A stretch of DNA of 41,602 nt from a virus (IMGVR_UViG_3300026488_000034:1-41602); one strand, 5' to 3'; shown: positions 1 to 8,481, numbered from the stretch's first letter. Numbers and translations are program-made. Notes: generated from the sequence alone by a model not told the origin.

Positions 1-30
1 AATCAACCCCCCCCCCCCGAATGAAATGGT

Positions 31-62
31 TGGCTCTAGGACCAAAAATGATCCTAGAGCCA
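31..62 (-). terminator. Perfect 11-bp hairpin, second of a tandem pair
   Basis: Arms TGGCTCTAGGA (31-41) and TCCTAGAGCCA (52-62) pair perfectly around a 10-base loop. It lies about 40 bases beyond another hairpin (102-137) downstream of the 220-aa gene. No U-tract follows on the minus strand. The likely role is transcription termination or 3'-end protection for the RNR operon; this is inferred from position. Confidence 0.5.
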
Positions 63-101
63 TCGGTATAATATAAATGCTTTTTCAACATAAAGTTGGC
101 G

Positions 102-137
102 TTCCCGAGGACCAAAGCAAAAATAGATCCTCGGGAA
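102..137 (-). terminator. Hairpin just after the stop of the 220-aa gene
   Basis: Arms TTCCCGAGGA (102-111) and TCCTCGGGAA (128-137) form a 10-bp perfect stem, beginning 7 bases after the stop codon at 145-147. There is no U-run in the minus direction, so it is not a textbook intrinsic terminator. Its position at the operon end supports a terminator role. Confidence 0.55.
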
Positions 138-144
138 TTCTACA

Positions 145-807
145 CTATTCATTATCAAGCTTAATCTCAAAATCAGTCTTGATTGTCTTGTTTCCTTTCT
201 GGAATAGAAGATCTTTAGCAATTTCTTTAGCAATCTCAGGGAGTTTTTCTTTTGCTTCTTTCTTAGCTTTGTATTTCTTGTAGTACCTATAAGATGCAAG
301 TACAATCAATCCAATTCCAAAGAGTAGTATAATAGCCAATACAGCAGCTTTAAGTTTTTGTCCTTGTTGTACTAGTTTCTTAACAGCTGTTATAGGATTG
401 AATGTTTCTGCAAATTTCTTTGTTAATGCAATACCAACTATAACTAGCGCAATACCAGTAATTAATGTCTTAGCTACATCAACTTGAAGTGCATCTCTGT
501 ATTTCTGTACCTCTTGCTTATATGCAGGTTTTACTTGAGAAAGTTGTATTTTCTTGACTATGTTGGATGCAATTTTAGCAGCTTTCTTCTTTTCATCTTC
601 AGAAGCATCTTTGAGAAGCGTGTTTTCTACAGTTTTTACAAGTTTAGCATAAAGTTCTTTTGGATCTTTTGCTCGTAGTATATGTACGATTTGTATGTTA
701 CCTTTTGGTTCAAGAAGTTCCAATGCAAACTTGTAAACCTTTTCAGGATCAAAAGATACGCTGATAACTTTTTCCACAACTTTCTCAACTTGTTTCTTAT
801 TTGCCAT
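145..807 (-). CDS. Predicted two-pass membrane protein, function unknown
   Basis: The 220-residue product is rich in Lys and Glu. Two hydrophobic segments are visible at about residues 112-129 and 154-173. The first ~110 residues are charged and probably soluble, and the tail from 174 on is strongly basic and then acidic. The start is preceded by AAGGGG at 8-base spacing. It is the last gene of the RNR operon, 14 bases after nrdB, and is followed by two hairpins. I do not recognise the family. It resembles in style the other Lys-rich membrane proteins in this window (the genes at 5746 and 20469), but I see no alignable motif. Membrane location is inferred from hydrophobicity. Confidence 0.7.
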   Translation of the reverse strand: MANKKQVEKVVEKVISVSFDPEKVYKFALELLEPKGNIQIVHILRAKDPKELYAKLVKTVENTLLKDASEDEKKKAAKIASNIVKKIQLSQVKPAYKQEVQKYRDALQVDVAKTLITGIALVIVGIALTKKFAETFNPITAVKKLVQQGQKLKAAVLAIILLFGIGLIVLASYRYYKKYKAKKEAKEKLPEIAKEIAKDLLFQKGNKTIKTDFEIKLDNE

Positions 808-821
808 TTTAACAACCCCTT

Positions 822-1913
822 CTATAGATTCAAAATTTCATCCCAATTTGCAGATACATGTTGATAATCAGTATTACCTGTTTCCATGAAAGAAGCTTTT
901 TTGGTTTCAGAACCCATTGCAATAAGTTCGATATGCTCTAATGGGTTCTTATCTACATTGAATAATGGTTTTAGTCCAAGTAGCTTTAATCTCTTATCTG
1001 TTAAGAATCTAATATATGTTTCAATGACTTTTGTTGTGAGTCCTGGTATGTTATCACCATAAGCTTCAGAATAGAATGTGATATCAGCATTAGCAGATTT
1101 TTCAGCTATTTCATAGATGATATCTTCATGATAGAATTCTGGATATTCAACTTTGAATGTACTTATAATATTTGCAAATAGAGGTACGTGTAATTCTTCA
1201 TCTCTTCTGATAAGTACTATATTCCTATTAGCTCCTGATAGAATTTGATGTTCCACTTCCATAAAATGGAATAGATTGAAACCAGCATAGAATACTACAC
1301 CTTCTATAAAGTAATCTTGTACTAGAGCTCTAAATACTTGTTGTTTGAATTTCTTTTCATCTGCATGTAACGAACCATTCCATACAAGATCTCTAAGTGA
1401 TTGAAACTCTCTTGAAATTAGATAGTTTCTTTCTGCTAATGGTTTGAAATCTTTAAATCTGTAATAGATTTCATTGATTCTTTTATCATCTTCACCACAT
1501 AAAGCTTTAAGTATAGTTTGATAAGATTCTGTATGGATTCCAGCTTCTATCATTTCATGTAAAGCTAAAGCTCTCTTGATTTCATAATCATTAGTTACTA
1601 GTTTTACTAAGATTAGGTTTTCAGCCACACATGATTCTATGTATTGAAGAAAGGATAATGTAGTTTCAATGCTAAATTGAATTCTTGGATCTAATGAATG
1701 AAACTGTGATGCATCTTGAGACATATCAATTTCGTCAGGTCTCCATAAAAATGCCCATTGGCTTTCAAAGAATCTATCAGCAAACCCTCTTTTAGACTTG
1801 TTAAGGTTCCATGTTCCTGTGCTATTTTGAATAGCTTGATCTGAGTAAAGCAATTCTCTTAGAGAAACATCGTCATTACCGTCCCTGTTGAAGAATTGTG
1901 GTATAAGATTCAT
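822..1913 (-). CDS. nrdB: Ribonucleotide reductase class I small subunit (NrdB)
   Basis: This 363-residue protein carries the di-iron site and tyrosyl radical that start ribonucleotide reduction by NrdA. Visible landmarks are IESCVAENL (E93 at the first-ligand position), IEAGIHTESY (E123, H127, radical Tyr131), IEGVVFYAGF (E204), and RDEELH (E239, H242). The C-terminal tail ends WDEILNL, as expected for the peptide that docks on NrdA. Two things are odd. The first ligand is Glu where Asp is usual. The second-ligand Glu is four, not three, residues before His127. The ribosome binding site GGGAGG overlaps the end of the preceding gene, so the two are coupled. Length is normal for the family. 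The family call is very secure; the metal site deserves attention. Confidence 0.97.
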   Translation of the reverse strand: MNLIPQFFNRDGNDDVSLRELLYSDQAIQNSTGTWNLNKSKRGFADRFFESQWAFLWRPDEIDMSQDASQFHSLDPRIQFSIETTLSFLQYIESCVAENLILVKLVTNDYEIKRALALHEMIEAGIHTESYQTILKALCGEDDKRINEIYYRFKDFKPLAERNYLISREFQSLRDLVWNGSLHADEKKFKQQVFRALVQDYFIEGVVFYAGFNLFHFMEVEHQILSGANRNIVLIRRDEELHVPLFANIISTFKVEYPEFYHEDIIYEIAEKSANADITFYSEAYGDNIPGLTTKVIETYIRFLTDKRLKLLGLKPLFNVDKNPLEHIELIAMGSETKKASFMETGNTDYQHVSANWDEILNL

Positions 1914-1916
1914 TAG

Positions 1917-2327
1917 CTAACCTCCCTGTTTGTATGGTGAAATCTCTTTCTTCCCAAGAATCATTGTTTCTAAGATTTCAACCAATTGATCTACATGATC
2001 AATCTGGAAATTACATAGGTGTTTTATCCAAGGATGAATCATGCACTTGTAACCAATAATAGGCTTGGTTGGATTACATGCTTTAAAATATCCCAGTTCT
2101 GCACAAGCACCTACAGATGGTTCTGGAATGTGAATAAGAAGTATATCAGATTCCTCAAGCATTTTTAAATCAGAAAACACAAAAGATTCTAACTCAGATT
2201 CTAAACATTGTGGTAGTATGAATTTGCAATGATTGTCAACCGTTTTACTTTTGCATAATGCAAGATAAACTAAATCTTCCATCTCTTTGTAATGTTTAAA
2301 AGGTGTTGAGCAATAAATCTTAAGCAT
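1917..2327 (-). CDS. Nucleoside 2-deoxyribosyltransferase-like protein
   Basis: The 136-residue protein begins MLKIYCSTPF and carries the pattern typical of this fold: LEESDILLIHIPEPS, then GACAELGYFKA, then KPIIGY. In the family the Asp of the middle motif and the Glu of the A-E-L-G motif bind and attack the nucleoside. The enzymes swap or hydrolyse the base of deoxynucleosides in salvage. A role in nucleotide metabolism fits its place between nrdA and nrdB. I chose the second ATG (2327) because the first (2333) directly abuts the GGAGG site, while the second lies 6 bases after it. A related non-enzymatic nucleotide-binding protein of the same fold is the alternative. Confidence 0.72.
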   Translation of the reverse strand: MLKIYCSTPFKHYKEMEDLVYLALCKSKTVDNHCKFILPQCLESELESFVFSDLKMLEESDILLIHIPEPSVGACAELGYFKACNPTKPIIGYKCMIHPWIKHLCNFQIDHVDQLVEILETMILGKKEISPYKQGG

Positions 2328-2343
2328 AATCATCCTCCAAATA

Positions 2344-2374
2344 AGGGAAGCAACCTAAACTAGGTCACTTCCCT
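2344..2374 (-). terminator. Interrupted hairpin inside the RNR operon
   Basis: Outer arms AGGGAAG (2344-2350) and CTTCCCT (68-74 of the same block, 2368-2374) plus inner arms ACCTA and TAGGT form a two-part stem. It starts 13 bases after the stop codon at 2388. The minus strand then reads TTATTTGGAGG, so the next ribosome binding site follows within 10 bases. It may attenuate or process the operon mRNA rather than end it fully. Confidence 0.45.
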
Positions 2375-2387
2375 ATTTATTTCTTCG

Positions 2388-2789
2388 TTAAACTTCTTCA
2401 GCAATAATCGTTACATGATTGACAACGTAATCAGAAATCTTCTTACAAAGATCTGGTGTTTTGGATAGGATTTTTCTATTATCCCATGTATTAAATGAAA
2501 TTGGGCTAAAAGAAACAGGTATCACAATATCAACATCAAATCTCTTAACAGAAGATGTTTCAATCATTTTTCTAAGAATACTTTCAATGTTTTTCATGGT
2601 TACGAATTCACCAAGTTTATCACCATCAGCAACTTCGATAATGAATTGTTTCTCGTTCTTGATGTTGATGCCTATAACGCTTACATTTTTAGACGATTCA
2701 AAAATGATAGACTTGATTCTTTGAAGAGATTCCTCAAACTTCTTTTCCGATAGAGCATTTACACATACTCGTTCAATGTTAAACTTCAT
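2388..2789 (-). CDS. Conserved-looking small soluble protein, unknown
   Basis: The product has 133 residues from MKFNIERV. AAAAGGAGGG lies 5 bases before this ATG, which decides it over the upstream in-frame codon. The protein alternates predicted strands and helices and contains no membrane segment. There is a Glu- and Lys-rich amphipathic start and a Val/Ile-rich middle (FDVDIVIPVSFSPISF). I do not recognise the family. It sits in the RNR operon between a small membrane protein and the deoxyribosyltransferase-like gene, so a role linked to nucleotide supply is possible but unproven. Confidence 0.7.
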   Translation of the reverse strand: MKFNIERVCVNALSEKKFEESLQRIKSIIFESSKNVSVIGINIKNEKQFIIEVADGDKLGEFVTMKNIESILRKMIETSSVKRFDVDIVIPVSFSPISFNTWDNRKILSKTPDLCKKISDYVVNHVTIIAEEV

Positions 2790-2803
2790 AGTTCCCTCCT
2801 TTT

Positions 2804-3088
2804 CTATTTTAGTTTGCAAGTGAAAATTGACTTATCCATCCATTTCGAAAGTTTCTCGAATAAACCAAAATATTTTGCATCAATGTAGTAAACTAATGCA
2901 AAAATAGCTAATGCAATCAAACCACATAACACAGGTAGCCAGAAATATGAAAGAGTAGCTGTTATGGTTAATGTTAGACCTAAATCGCTTAAAGTAACTT
3001 TTCCATAATCTTTGCAAATCGAATAAAGAATACCAATTGTTGTTAAAACGAATATCACAATTGCTACAGTTATATATAATGTTGACAT
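2804..3088 (-). CDS. Small membrane protein in the RNR operon
   Basis: A 94-residue protein with a hydrophobic N-terminal segment (about residues 4-24) and a longer hydrophobic stretch at about 34-66 that could cross the membrane once or twice, followed by a basic tail (KLSKWMDKSIFTCKLK). Two adjacent ATG codons follow AGGTGA. The second (3088) has the better spacing, but 3091 is possible. Its 3' end is only 14 bases from the next start. I do not recognise the family. Sitting directly after nrdA, it is co-transcribed with the RNR genes; no holin or lysis partner is next to it. Confidence 0.65.
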   Translation of the reverse strand: MSTLYITVAIVIFVLTTIGILYSICKDYGKVTLSDLGLTLTITATLSYFWLPVLCGLIALAIFALVYYIDAKYFGLFEKLSKWMDKSIFTCKLK

Positions 3089-3113
3089 CATTCACCTCAT
3101 ATATTCATAGTTT

Positions 3114-5576
3114 TTAGTTTGCACATCCAATACATTCATCCTTTTCCTGTGAACCTTGAATTGTGATATTTCTTGCATAATACAAGGTCTTAATACCTGA
3201 CTTCCAACATTTGTGGAGAAACTGATAGAAGAAGACAGGTACATTCTTGATCTTTTTATGGTTGATTGGATATTCAAATGAGATTCCAGAATCTATATAT
3301 CTTTGAATAGTAGCTATGATATCTACAAGATCCAACGTATCCTTATCATCGTAGGTTACAATGAAATCATACATAAGAGGACCATATTTGATGTATCTAG
3401 GAAAGACAAAGTATGTAGCATTCCTTTGAGACTCTGTTTGGAATGGTGCGTAAGCAGGCATTATTGATGCAGTGGTACCAGCATATATGGATGTTGATGT
3501 ATTCGGTGGACAATTGAATAACATGGTATTACGAATACCATATAGTTTCAAATCTTCTTTCAACTGTTTTACGCTACTTACATCAACAAGGAAACTTTCA
3601 GCTGCATCCTCTATGTTATTTAAATCAATCCGACCTAAAGCTATACCATCTTTCCATTTTGTATTGTTGTATCCTGATGCATGTCCTCTCTCTTTAGCTA
3701 AATCAACAGAAGCTCTAATACCATAAAATGTGATAGGACCAAAGATTTCCATTATCAATGTTTGAGTTTTAAGTTTTAGTTCATCTGCTTGAGACATACC
3801 TCTCGTTGTGAATCTATAGGTGTATAGTGTATTTCTATCATATGAGAGCTTGACAAATAGATCTGCTAATCCTAAGAATCCAATACCAACGGTTCTGTAA
3901 AGCTTATTATGATTTTTAATCTCCACAACAGGTGGTACAGACATTTCAAGAATATTGTCCATATATCTAACAACAAGATACATTAACTTTTGTAACTTTT
4001 CATTGTTAAATAGAATACTATCTTCATAAAGCTTTGGTAGGTTCAATGAGAAAAGATTACATGAATGTGCATAACCTTGCTCATTTTCTTTGATACATTC
4101 ATGAAGTTTCCTATGCTCAGGATTTGTATTTTTGAATGGACTGAATGATTCCATACAAAGATTACCACAGTAAATCTTTTCTTTAAATGGGGAGTAGTTG
4201 TTTGCTGTATCTTCAAAAAAGACATAAGGAAGACCTGTTGCTGTTACATTTTTTCCAATTTCTATGAGTAGAGATCTGGCTTTGATTTTCTTGTAATTCT
4301 TAAGTTTACCATCTTGAATGTATTGCTTTACTTTCTCCCATTGTTGCTCAAACTCTTTTCCTATTGCATCTATTAAATTGATAGAGGGATCAAGCCTTTG
4401 TATTTCGTAATGATCTACAAGATACCAATCATCATTATTTTCTACTGCCTTCATAAATGTATCATTCAAGATAATTTGTGGAAAGATGTCATATAGCTTA
4501 AGTCTTTGGTCACCTAATGGATTTTTGCAGTTAATGAATTCAATGATGTCCTTATGCCAACATGGTAAAGCAATCGTACAAGAGCCTTTTCTTATACCAC
4601 CTTGATTTACAGCTACAATAACATCATTGAAGATCTTACCCCACATGTTGAAATGATTTGCTAAACCAGGATTACCCATCAGATATGAACCTGAAGGTCT
4701 AAGTCTGCCACCATAAACACCAATACCACCAGCTCTTTTTGATATGAATGCTACTTGGGATGCTGTATACATTATAGATTCTAGATTATCATTCATATCA
4801 AAGATGTTGCAAGAGGAAAGATTACCATCCTTTCTCCTTAAGTTTAATAGTTGAGGAGTGGCTGGTATAAAATGGTAGCTTACCAAATGCCAGTAAAATT
4901 GCTTTACATTTTTGATAAACAACTCTTTATCTTGCTTATAATCAGGATAGAAACCCATTATGCTTATAAGCAGTAATGCTTCATCAAAGTTTTCAATTGG
5001 AAAACTTTCATATCTTATAAGGTATGATTTGTAGAATTTCAAAGTTTGATAGAAAAAGTTATTCCACATAAAGTGACCACAACCAATCATGCCATCATCA
5101 AACTTGATATTGACTCTTTTTGCATATGTATAGAGATGTCTTAAGGTTTCTTTTGATATTTTCAAAATCCTTTCATCATAAACTCCTAATTCAACATACT
5201 TTTCAAGATGCTCAATCCATTTATCGCTATTCTTGAAGAAACCAAATTCATCCGTCATTGTATTGTATTCTTCTTCCCTTCTATGCTTAAACTCTTTCCA
5301 AAAGTCCATAAGGAAAAGTCTGTTAGCAAATATAGAGTAATCAGGATTTACTTGTCCATCCTTAACGGTTAGTTTGTTTGCAGTAGAGATCAACTTCTGT
5401 TGTAATTCTTTTGTTGTTATACCTACTTTGAATACGAATTGAAATTCTTGATAGAATTCTTGCAGATCAACATCTTGTAGACCTTTGGATGCAAAGTCGA
5501 CAACCTTCATTACTTTGTTGAAGTTGAAAGTTTCCTTTCTTCCATCTCTTTTGATTACATAAATTTCTCCAGGCAT
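3114..5576 (-). CDS. nrdA: Ribonucleotide reductase class Ia large subunit (NrdA)
   Basis: The 820-residue catalytic subunit reduces ribonucleotides to deoxyribonucleotides. The N-terminus (IYVIKRDGRKETFNFNKV) matches the start of an ATP-cone regulatory domain. Active-site landmarks: C256 in SSCNIFD and C506 in SCNLFSLNL are the redox pair. N472, C474 and E476 in NLCMES hold the thiyl radical and acid-base residues. The radical-path tyrosine pair is in KTLYYARN. The C-terminal reducing pair is CIGC (815-818). The start follows GGAGG at 7 bases. It opens the operon that includes nrdB; the 130 bases upstream hold no obvious host-type promoter. All key residues are present, so it should be active. 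Confidence 0.98.
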   Translation of the reverse strand: MPGEIYVIKRDGRKETFNFNKVMKVVDFASKGLQDVDLQEFYQEFQFVFKVGITTKELQQKLISTANKLTVKDGQVNPDYSIFANRLFLMDFWKEFKHRREEEYNTMTDEFGFFKNSDKWIEHLEKYVELGVYDERILKISKETLRHLYTYAKRVNIKFDDGMIGCGHFMWNNFFYQTLKFYKSYLIRYESFPIENFDEALLLISIMGFYPDYKQDKELFIKNVKQFYWHLVSYHFIPATPQLLNLRRKDGNLSSCNIFDMNDNLESIMYTASQVAFISKRAGGIGVYGGRLRPSGSYLMGNPGLANHFNMWGKIFNDVIVAVNQGGIRKGSCTIALPCWHKDIIEFINCKNPLGDQRLKLYDIFPQIILNDTFMKAVENNDDWYLVDHYEIQRLDPSINLIDAIGKEFEQQWEKVKQYIQDGKLKNYKKIKARSLLIEIGKNVTATGLPYVFFEDTANNYSPFKEKIYCGNLCMESFSPFKNTNPEHRKLHECIKENEQGYAHSCNLFSLNLPKLYEDSILFNNEKLQKLMYLVVRYMDNILEMSVPPVVEIKNHNKLYRTVGIGFLGLADLFVKLSYDRNTLYTYRFTTRGMSQADELKLKTQTLIMEIFGPITFYGIRASVDLAKERGHASGYNNTKWKDGIALGRIDLNNIEDAAESFLVDVSSVKQLKEDLKLYGIRNTMLFNCPPNTSTSIYAGTTASIMPAYAPFQTESQRNATYFVFPRYIKYGPLMYDFIVTYDDKDTLDLVDIIATIQRYIDSGISFEYPINHKKIKNVPVFFYQFLHKCWKSGIKTLYYARNITIQGSQEKDECIGCAN

Positions 5577-5708
5577 TATGAAACCTCCAGTAGCTTTTTT
5601 CGAAACAATGGAAAGATGGGATGAAAATTGTTACGAAAAGTGGAGACATTCATCATCATTTTTCAAACTAAAATAAAAGAAGTATTCTAAATTTTTCGGT
5701 GAAAGTGT

Positions 5709-5741
5709 TGGGCCTGGAACCATTTTCTGATTCCAGGCCCA
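5709..5741 (-). terminator. 11-bp GC-rich hairpin between the protease gene and nrdA
   Basis: Arms TGGGCCTGGAA (5709-5719) and TTCCAGGCCCA (5731-5741) form a perfect stem. It begins 4 bases after the stop codon of the protease gene. The minus strand continues AACACTTTCACC, with no U-tract. It probably separates the nuclease/protease unit from the RNR operon. Confidence 0.6.
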
Positions 5742-5745
5742 TTTT

Positions 5746-7218
5746 CTATGCAAATGTGACTATATCTTTCTCTTGTTTAGCCAATTCATATGCTAATTCA
5801 CGAATTACTCTAATACGCCTTTGTGGAATATCATGAGGATCGGCAGCATACATCATTTCAACAGATGGATCCATATTGTGATCTGCATGTAACTTTTCAA
5901 GAGCGGATGCTAAGTCTGTACCAAATCCTAAAGCAGTAGCAAAAGCATCAGCCGCCATTTCTTCCTGTCTTCCAAATGAATCAAGAGCCAAACCAAGTTG
6001 TGAAATAGCTAAAGATTCTAATACTACATTAACAGATCTTTTAACAGGATTTTGCTTAAGAAAGTAAGGTAGTAAAAGTATTGTAAGTAACGATAAAGTG
6101 ACATCAACAGCAGCTGTACCTAGTAATGCTGTTGCATAAACAGATTCTAATTCATTTGCATGACCAATCTCATGAAGAAGTATAGCTGCAATTTCTCTTG
6201 CTGTGAGTTTCTTGAATTCACGGTTATCAACAAGTATAACAATCATTCTTTCTACAGGTTCAAAGAATGCATTAAAGTATGGATATCTTGCTGCATAGAT
6301 TGGGATATTAAGTCTCTTTCCAGCTCTTTTTAAAGCTTCTTTTACTAACTGTATTGCTTCATAAAGTTTCTTACCTTCTGGTGTTTTTGGTTCCTTTTTA
6401 AGGTCTCTTAAATCTTTAAGTGCTGATTTTCTTTTAACAAGTTTGAATTGCATCAAAGCTTGTTTAGGTTTAATACCTCTGAATTTAATGTAATAGTAAA
6501 TCATAGCCAAACGTTTAAGATAGTTTGTGGATATTGAAATCTGTTTCAATTTGAATTCTTTCTTGAGTGCATCAACAAGATTTCTTTCTCCTTTGATGGT
6601 TGCTTTTAAGGCTTTGAAAAATGCTACTATTATCTGCATTAGACCAAGTGATGCAAATACAAAAGCTATGAATTGCACTAACGCAACAAAAACACTATTC
6701 TTGGTTGTATTAAGAGCTAATGCTACACCTTTAGGTAAATCTTGAATGATTTTCTTGATATCTTTACCTGATAAAGCTTTGTAATACTTCTTTATGATAA
6801 TCAATCCAATGATTACACCTACAATGAATCCAACAACAAAGTATGTGCTTTGCTTCGTTTTATCTTTTATCATAGATTTTAGAGCTTTAGTATTGTAAGG
6901 TTGTAAAGTGAAAGATTGCACAATGATATTTACCATATATGAAACTAAGTTTTCAAGCATTGTATTGTTAATGTAATCAGCAACTATATCATATGGCATA
7001 CTTCTTTTATACTTAATAGATAAGTCACCAAGAGCTTCTTTAATACCAGATATTCTTGAAGCTACAGTTAATACAGCTGCTACAGCTGTTGTAGCTCCAT
7101 ATATGACTCCCATCTTTTTTGATGGTATTCTGTTAGCAAGGAAATTTGCAGCATACAAAGCTAAACAAATCATTACTGTTCTTTTTTCGCGTTCATTTGA
7201 TAGCCTAATATTAAGCAT
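5746..7218 (-). CDS. M48-family (HtpX/Ste24-like) membrane zinc metalloprotease
   Basis: The protein has 490 residues from MLNIRLSNER. Hydrophobic segments lie near 14-30, 38-56, 126-145, 175-203 and 360-388. The zinc motif LLHEIGHANELES (HEIGH at 349-353) is followed at about residue 420 by EMAADAFA, the E-x-x-A-D motif that gives the third ligand in M48 proteases. A D-P-H-D...R-I ending near 460-470 also matches that family. M48 enzymes cleave membrane proteins from the cytosolic side. It starts one base after the stop of the PD-(D/E)XK nuclease gene. An ATG three codons upstream sits too close to the AGAGG site. Phage copies of this family are not common in my knowledge; possible targets are host membrane proteins or phage membrane proteins. 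Confidence 0.85.
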   Translation of the reverse strand: MLNIRLSNEREKRTVMICLALYAANFLANRIPSKKMGVIYGATTAVAAVLTVASRISGIKEALGDLSIKYKRSMPYDIVADYINNTMLENLVSYMVNIIVQSFTLQPYNTKALKSMIKDKTKQSTYFVVGFIVGVIIGLIIIKKYYKALSGKDIKKIIQDLPKGVALALNTTKNSVFVALVQFIAFVFASLGLMQIIVAFFKALKATIKGERNLVDALKKEFKLKQISISTNYLKRLAMIYYYIKFRGIKPKQALMQFKLVKRKSALKDLRDLKKEPKTPEGKKLYEAIQLVKEALKRAGKRLNIPIYAARYPYFNAFFEPVERMIVILVDNREFKKLTAREIAAILLHEIGHANELESVYATALLGTAAVDVTLSLLTILLLPYFLKQNPVKRSVNVVLESLAISQLGLALDSFGRQEEMAADAFATALGFGTDLASALEKLHADHNMDPSVEMMYAADPHDIPQRRIRVIRELAYELAKQEKDIVTFA

Positions 7219-7219
7219 C

Positions 7220-7735
7220 TTATCCATTCCTCTTGATGAATAATTTGAGTGCTTTCAATGATTCTTGCAATTCACAACAAAGTTTTGGCTCATTAGGTAG
7301 GTTAATGATTGTATATGAATTGGTATGATTTACAAACAAATCAAGATTGAAGTTTGTTAGCACTCGATTTTCGTGAAGATTCACTATATCAAAGATTGCA
7401 AACTTAGGGTATCTAGATTTTCCAACTACAAGAAAATAAAGGGGTTCCTTTTGGAGTTTCTTTCTGAATTTTTCAACATCTTTAATTAGCTGATTCCAGA
7501 AGTCTGTAATAGGTTTACTCCAAAAGAGAATATGTTTGAAGTCCCATGATTCTTGATTTTTGCATTCTATTATGATATCTAAATCCTTGAAGTATATGTC
7601 ACCAAATTCTGTCTGAAATATACCTGATGTTTGATTTCTATGTACTTCAAACTCATTGAGATTCCATGCTTCTTGTATTGTTTTTGATACGATATTTTCA
7701 AGATACTTACCTTTATTCTTGTTTTTGTTGGCCAT
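7220..7735 (-). CDS. PD-(D/E)XK-type nuclease
   Basis: The 171-residue protein has the layout of this nuclease fold. A helix with GKYLENIV (a Glu) comes first, then HRNQTSG, then GDIYFKDLDIIIECKNQ. In the last motif the Asp (GDI or DLD) and the E-x-K pair (ECK) are the expected metal and catalytic residues. The compact form resembles Holliday-junction resolvases and small restriction-type endonucleases. Start choice: GGAGG is followed by TTATGATG, and the second ATG (7735) has the better spacing. It is the first gene after the long repeat-bearing gap and is coupled to the protease gene. It may resolve recombination or replication intermediates; degradation of foreign DNA is the alternative. 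Confidence 0.75.
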   Translation of the reverse strand: MANKNKNKGKYLENIVSKTIQEAWNLNEFEVHRNQTSGIFQTEFGDIYFKDLDIIIECKNQESWDFKHILFWSKPITDFWNQLIKDVEKFRKKLQKEPLYFLVVGKSRYPKFAIFDIVNLHENRVLTNFNLDLFVNHTNSYTIINLPNEPKLCCELQESLKALKLFIKRNG

Positions 7736-7812
7736 CATAACCTCCATTAATAATTGATAGGTCATTAAATGTTTCGTATGCTTCCTGCAGACTCGAATAT
7801 GAAATGTTATTG

Positions 7813-8481
7813 TGGAAGGGTTTCAAAATAGTTAATCTAATATTACCCATATAAAATTAGTAAAGCTATCATATATCAAGAAAACAATGTCTCAAACAGT
7901 CTTCAAGTAACACACAAAAACTTTGCTTAGCCTTACATCATACAAAGAAGAGTCTAAAATGCTTAATCATCATGCTAACAGAATCTTCTAAAACAAAATC
8001 ACGAAAACGTTTCGAAATAGTTAATCTAATATTAGCTATATAAAATTAGTAATGCTTACTATACTTGAGAATCAAAAAAAAAAACAAAGCTTTATAGTCA
8101 GCTATATCTTATCTTTGTAACTTCAATGAACCTTCAAATAGTATGGTGAATCATACAGGAAGAGTTTCATTAAAACGGAATTACTATGAGCTATATAAAA
8201 TTAGTAAAGCTAACTTAACACAAAAGCAAATGGATCTAACATACTTCTGTTGACCCAATAGTTGAAGCTAATAAAGACATTTTGCTTATGTAGAAAGAGT
8301 TTCAAAGTAGGTAATCTTCAACATAGCTTATGTAAACTAGATGCTTATCAATGAATAACCATCTAGCAAAGCTTCTCCAATCCTGTATTGTATGAATAGC
8401 TTGATTGATTTGTTTATCTATTGAGTGGAAACGTTTCAAAATAGTTAATCTAATATTATCTATATAAAATTAGTAAAGCTA
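7813..8481 (-). repeat. Array of five 56-bp repeats (iteron-like)
   Basis: Copies lie at 7813-7868, 8002-8057, 8157-8212, 8291-8347 and 8426-8481, spaced 133-191 bp. Copies 1, 2 and 5 are nearly identical over the full length. Copies 3 and 4 keep the ends but diverge inside. On the plus strand the repeat starts with a GGAAACGTTTC-type palindrome, continues TAGTTAATCTAATATTA and ends TATAAAATTAGTAAAGCTA. The unit is AT-rich apart from the palindrome. Spacers are unlike each other and much longer than CRISPR spacers. The array could be replication iterons, a set of regulator sites, or promoters pointing along the minus strand. Confidence 0.85.
8337..8366. repeat. 7-bp inverted repeat beside array copy 4
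   Basis: CTAGATG (8337-8343) and CATCTAG (8360-8366) pair around a 16-base AT-rich loop at the end of the fourth repeat. It is the clearest inverted repeat inside the gap. Its role is unknown. Confidence 0.4.

Noticed and set aside
5577-5708. A fifth copy of the promoter-like element ahead of nrdA
   Set aside because: A TTTCGAAA piece resembles array copy 2, but the flanking blocks are missing, so the match is not better than chance.
7813-8481. CRISPR array
   Set aside because: Repeats are 56 bp, partly diverged, and spaced 133-191 bp apart. Spacer length is far outside CRISPR range, and no cas1, cas2 or effector gene is near. The Cas4-like gene alone is common in phages.
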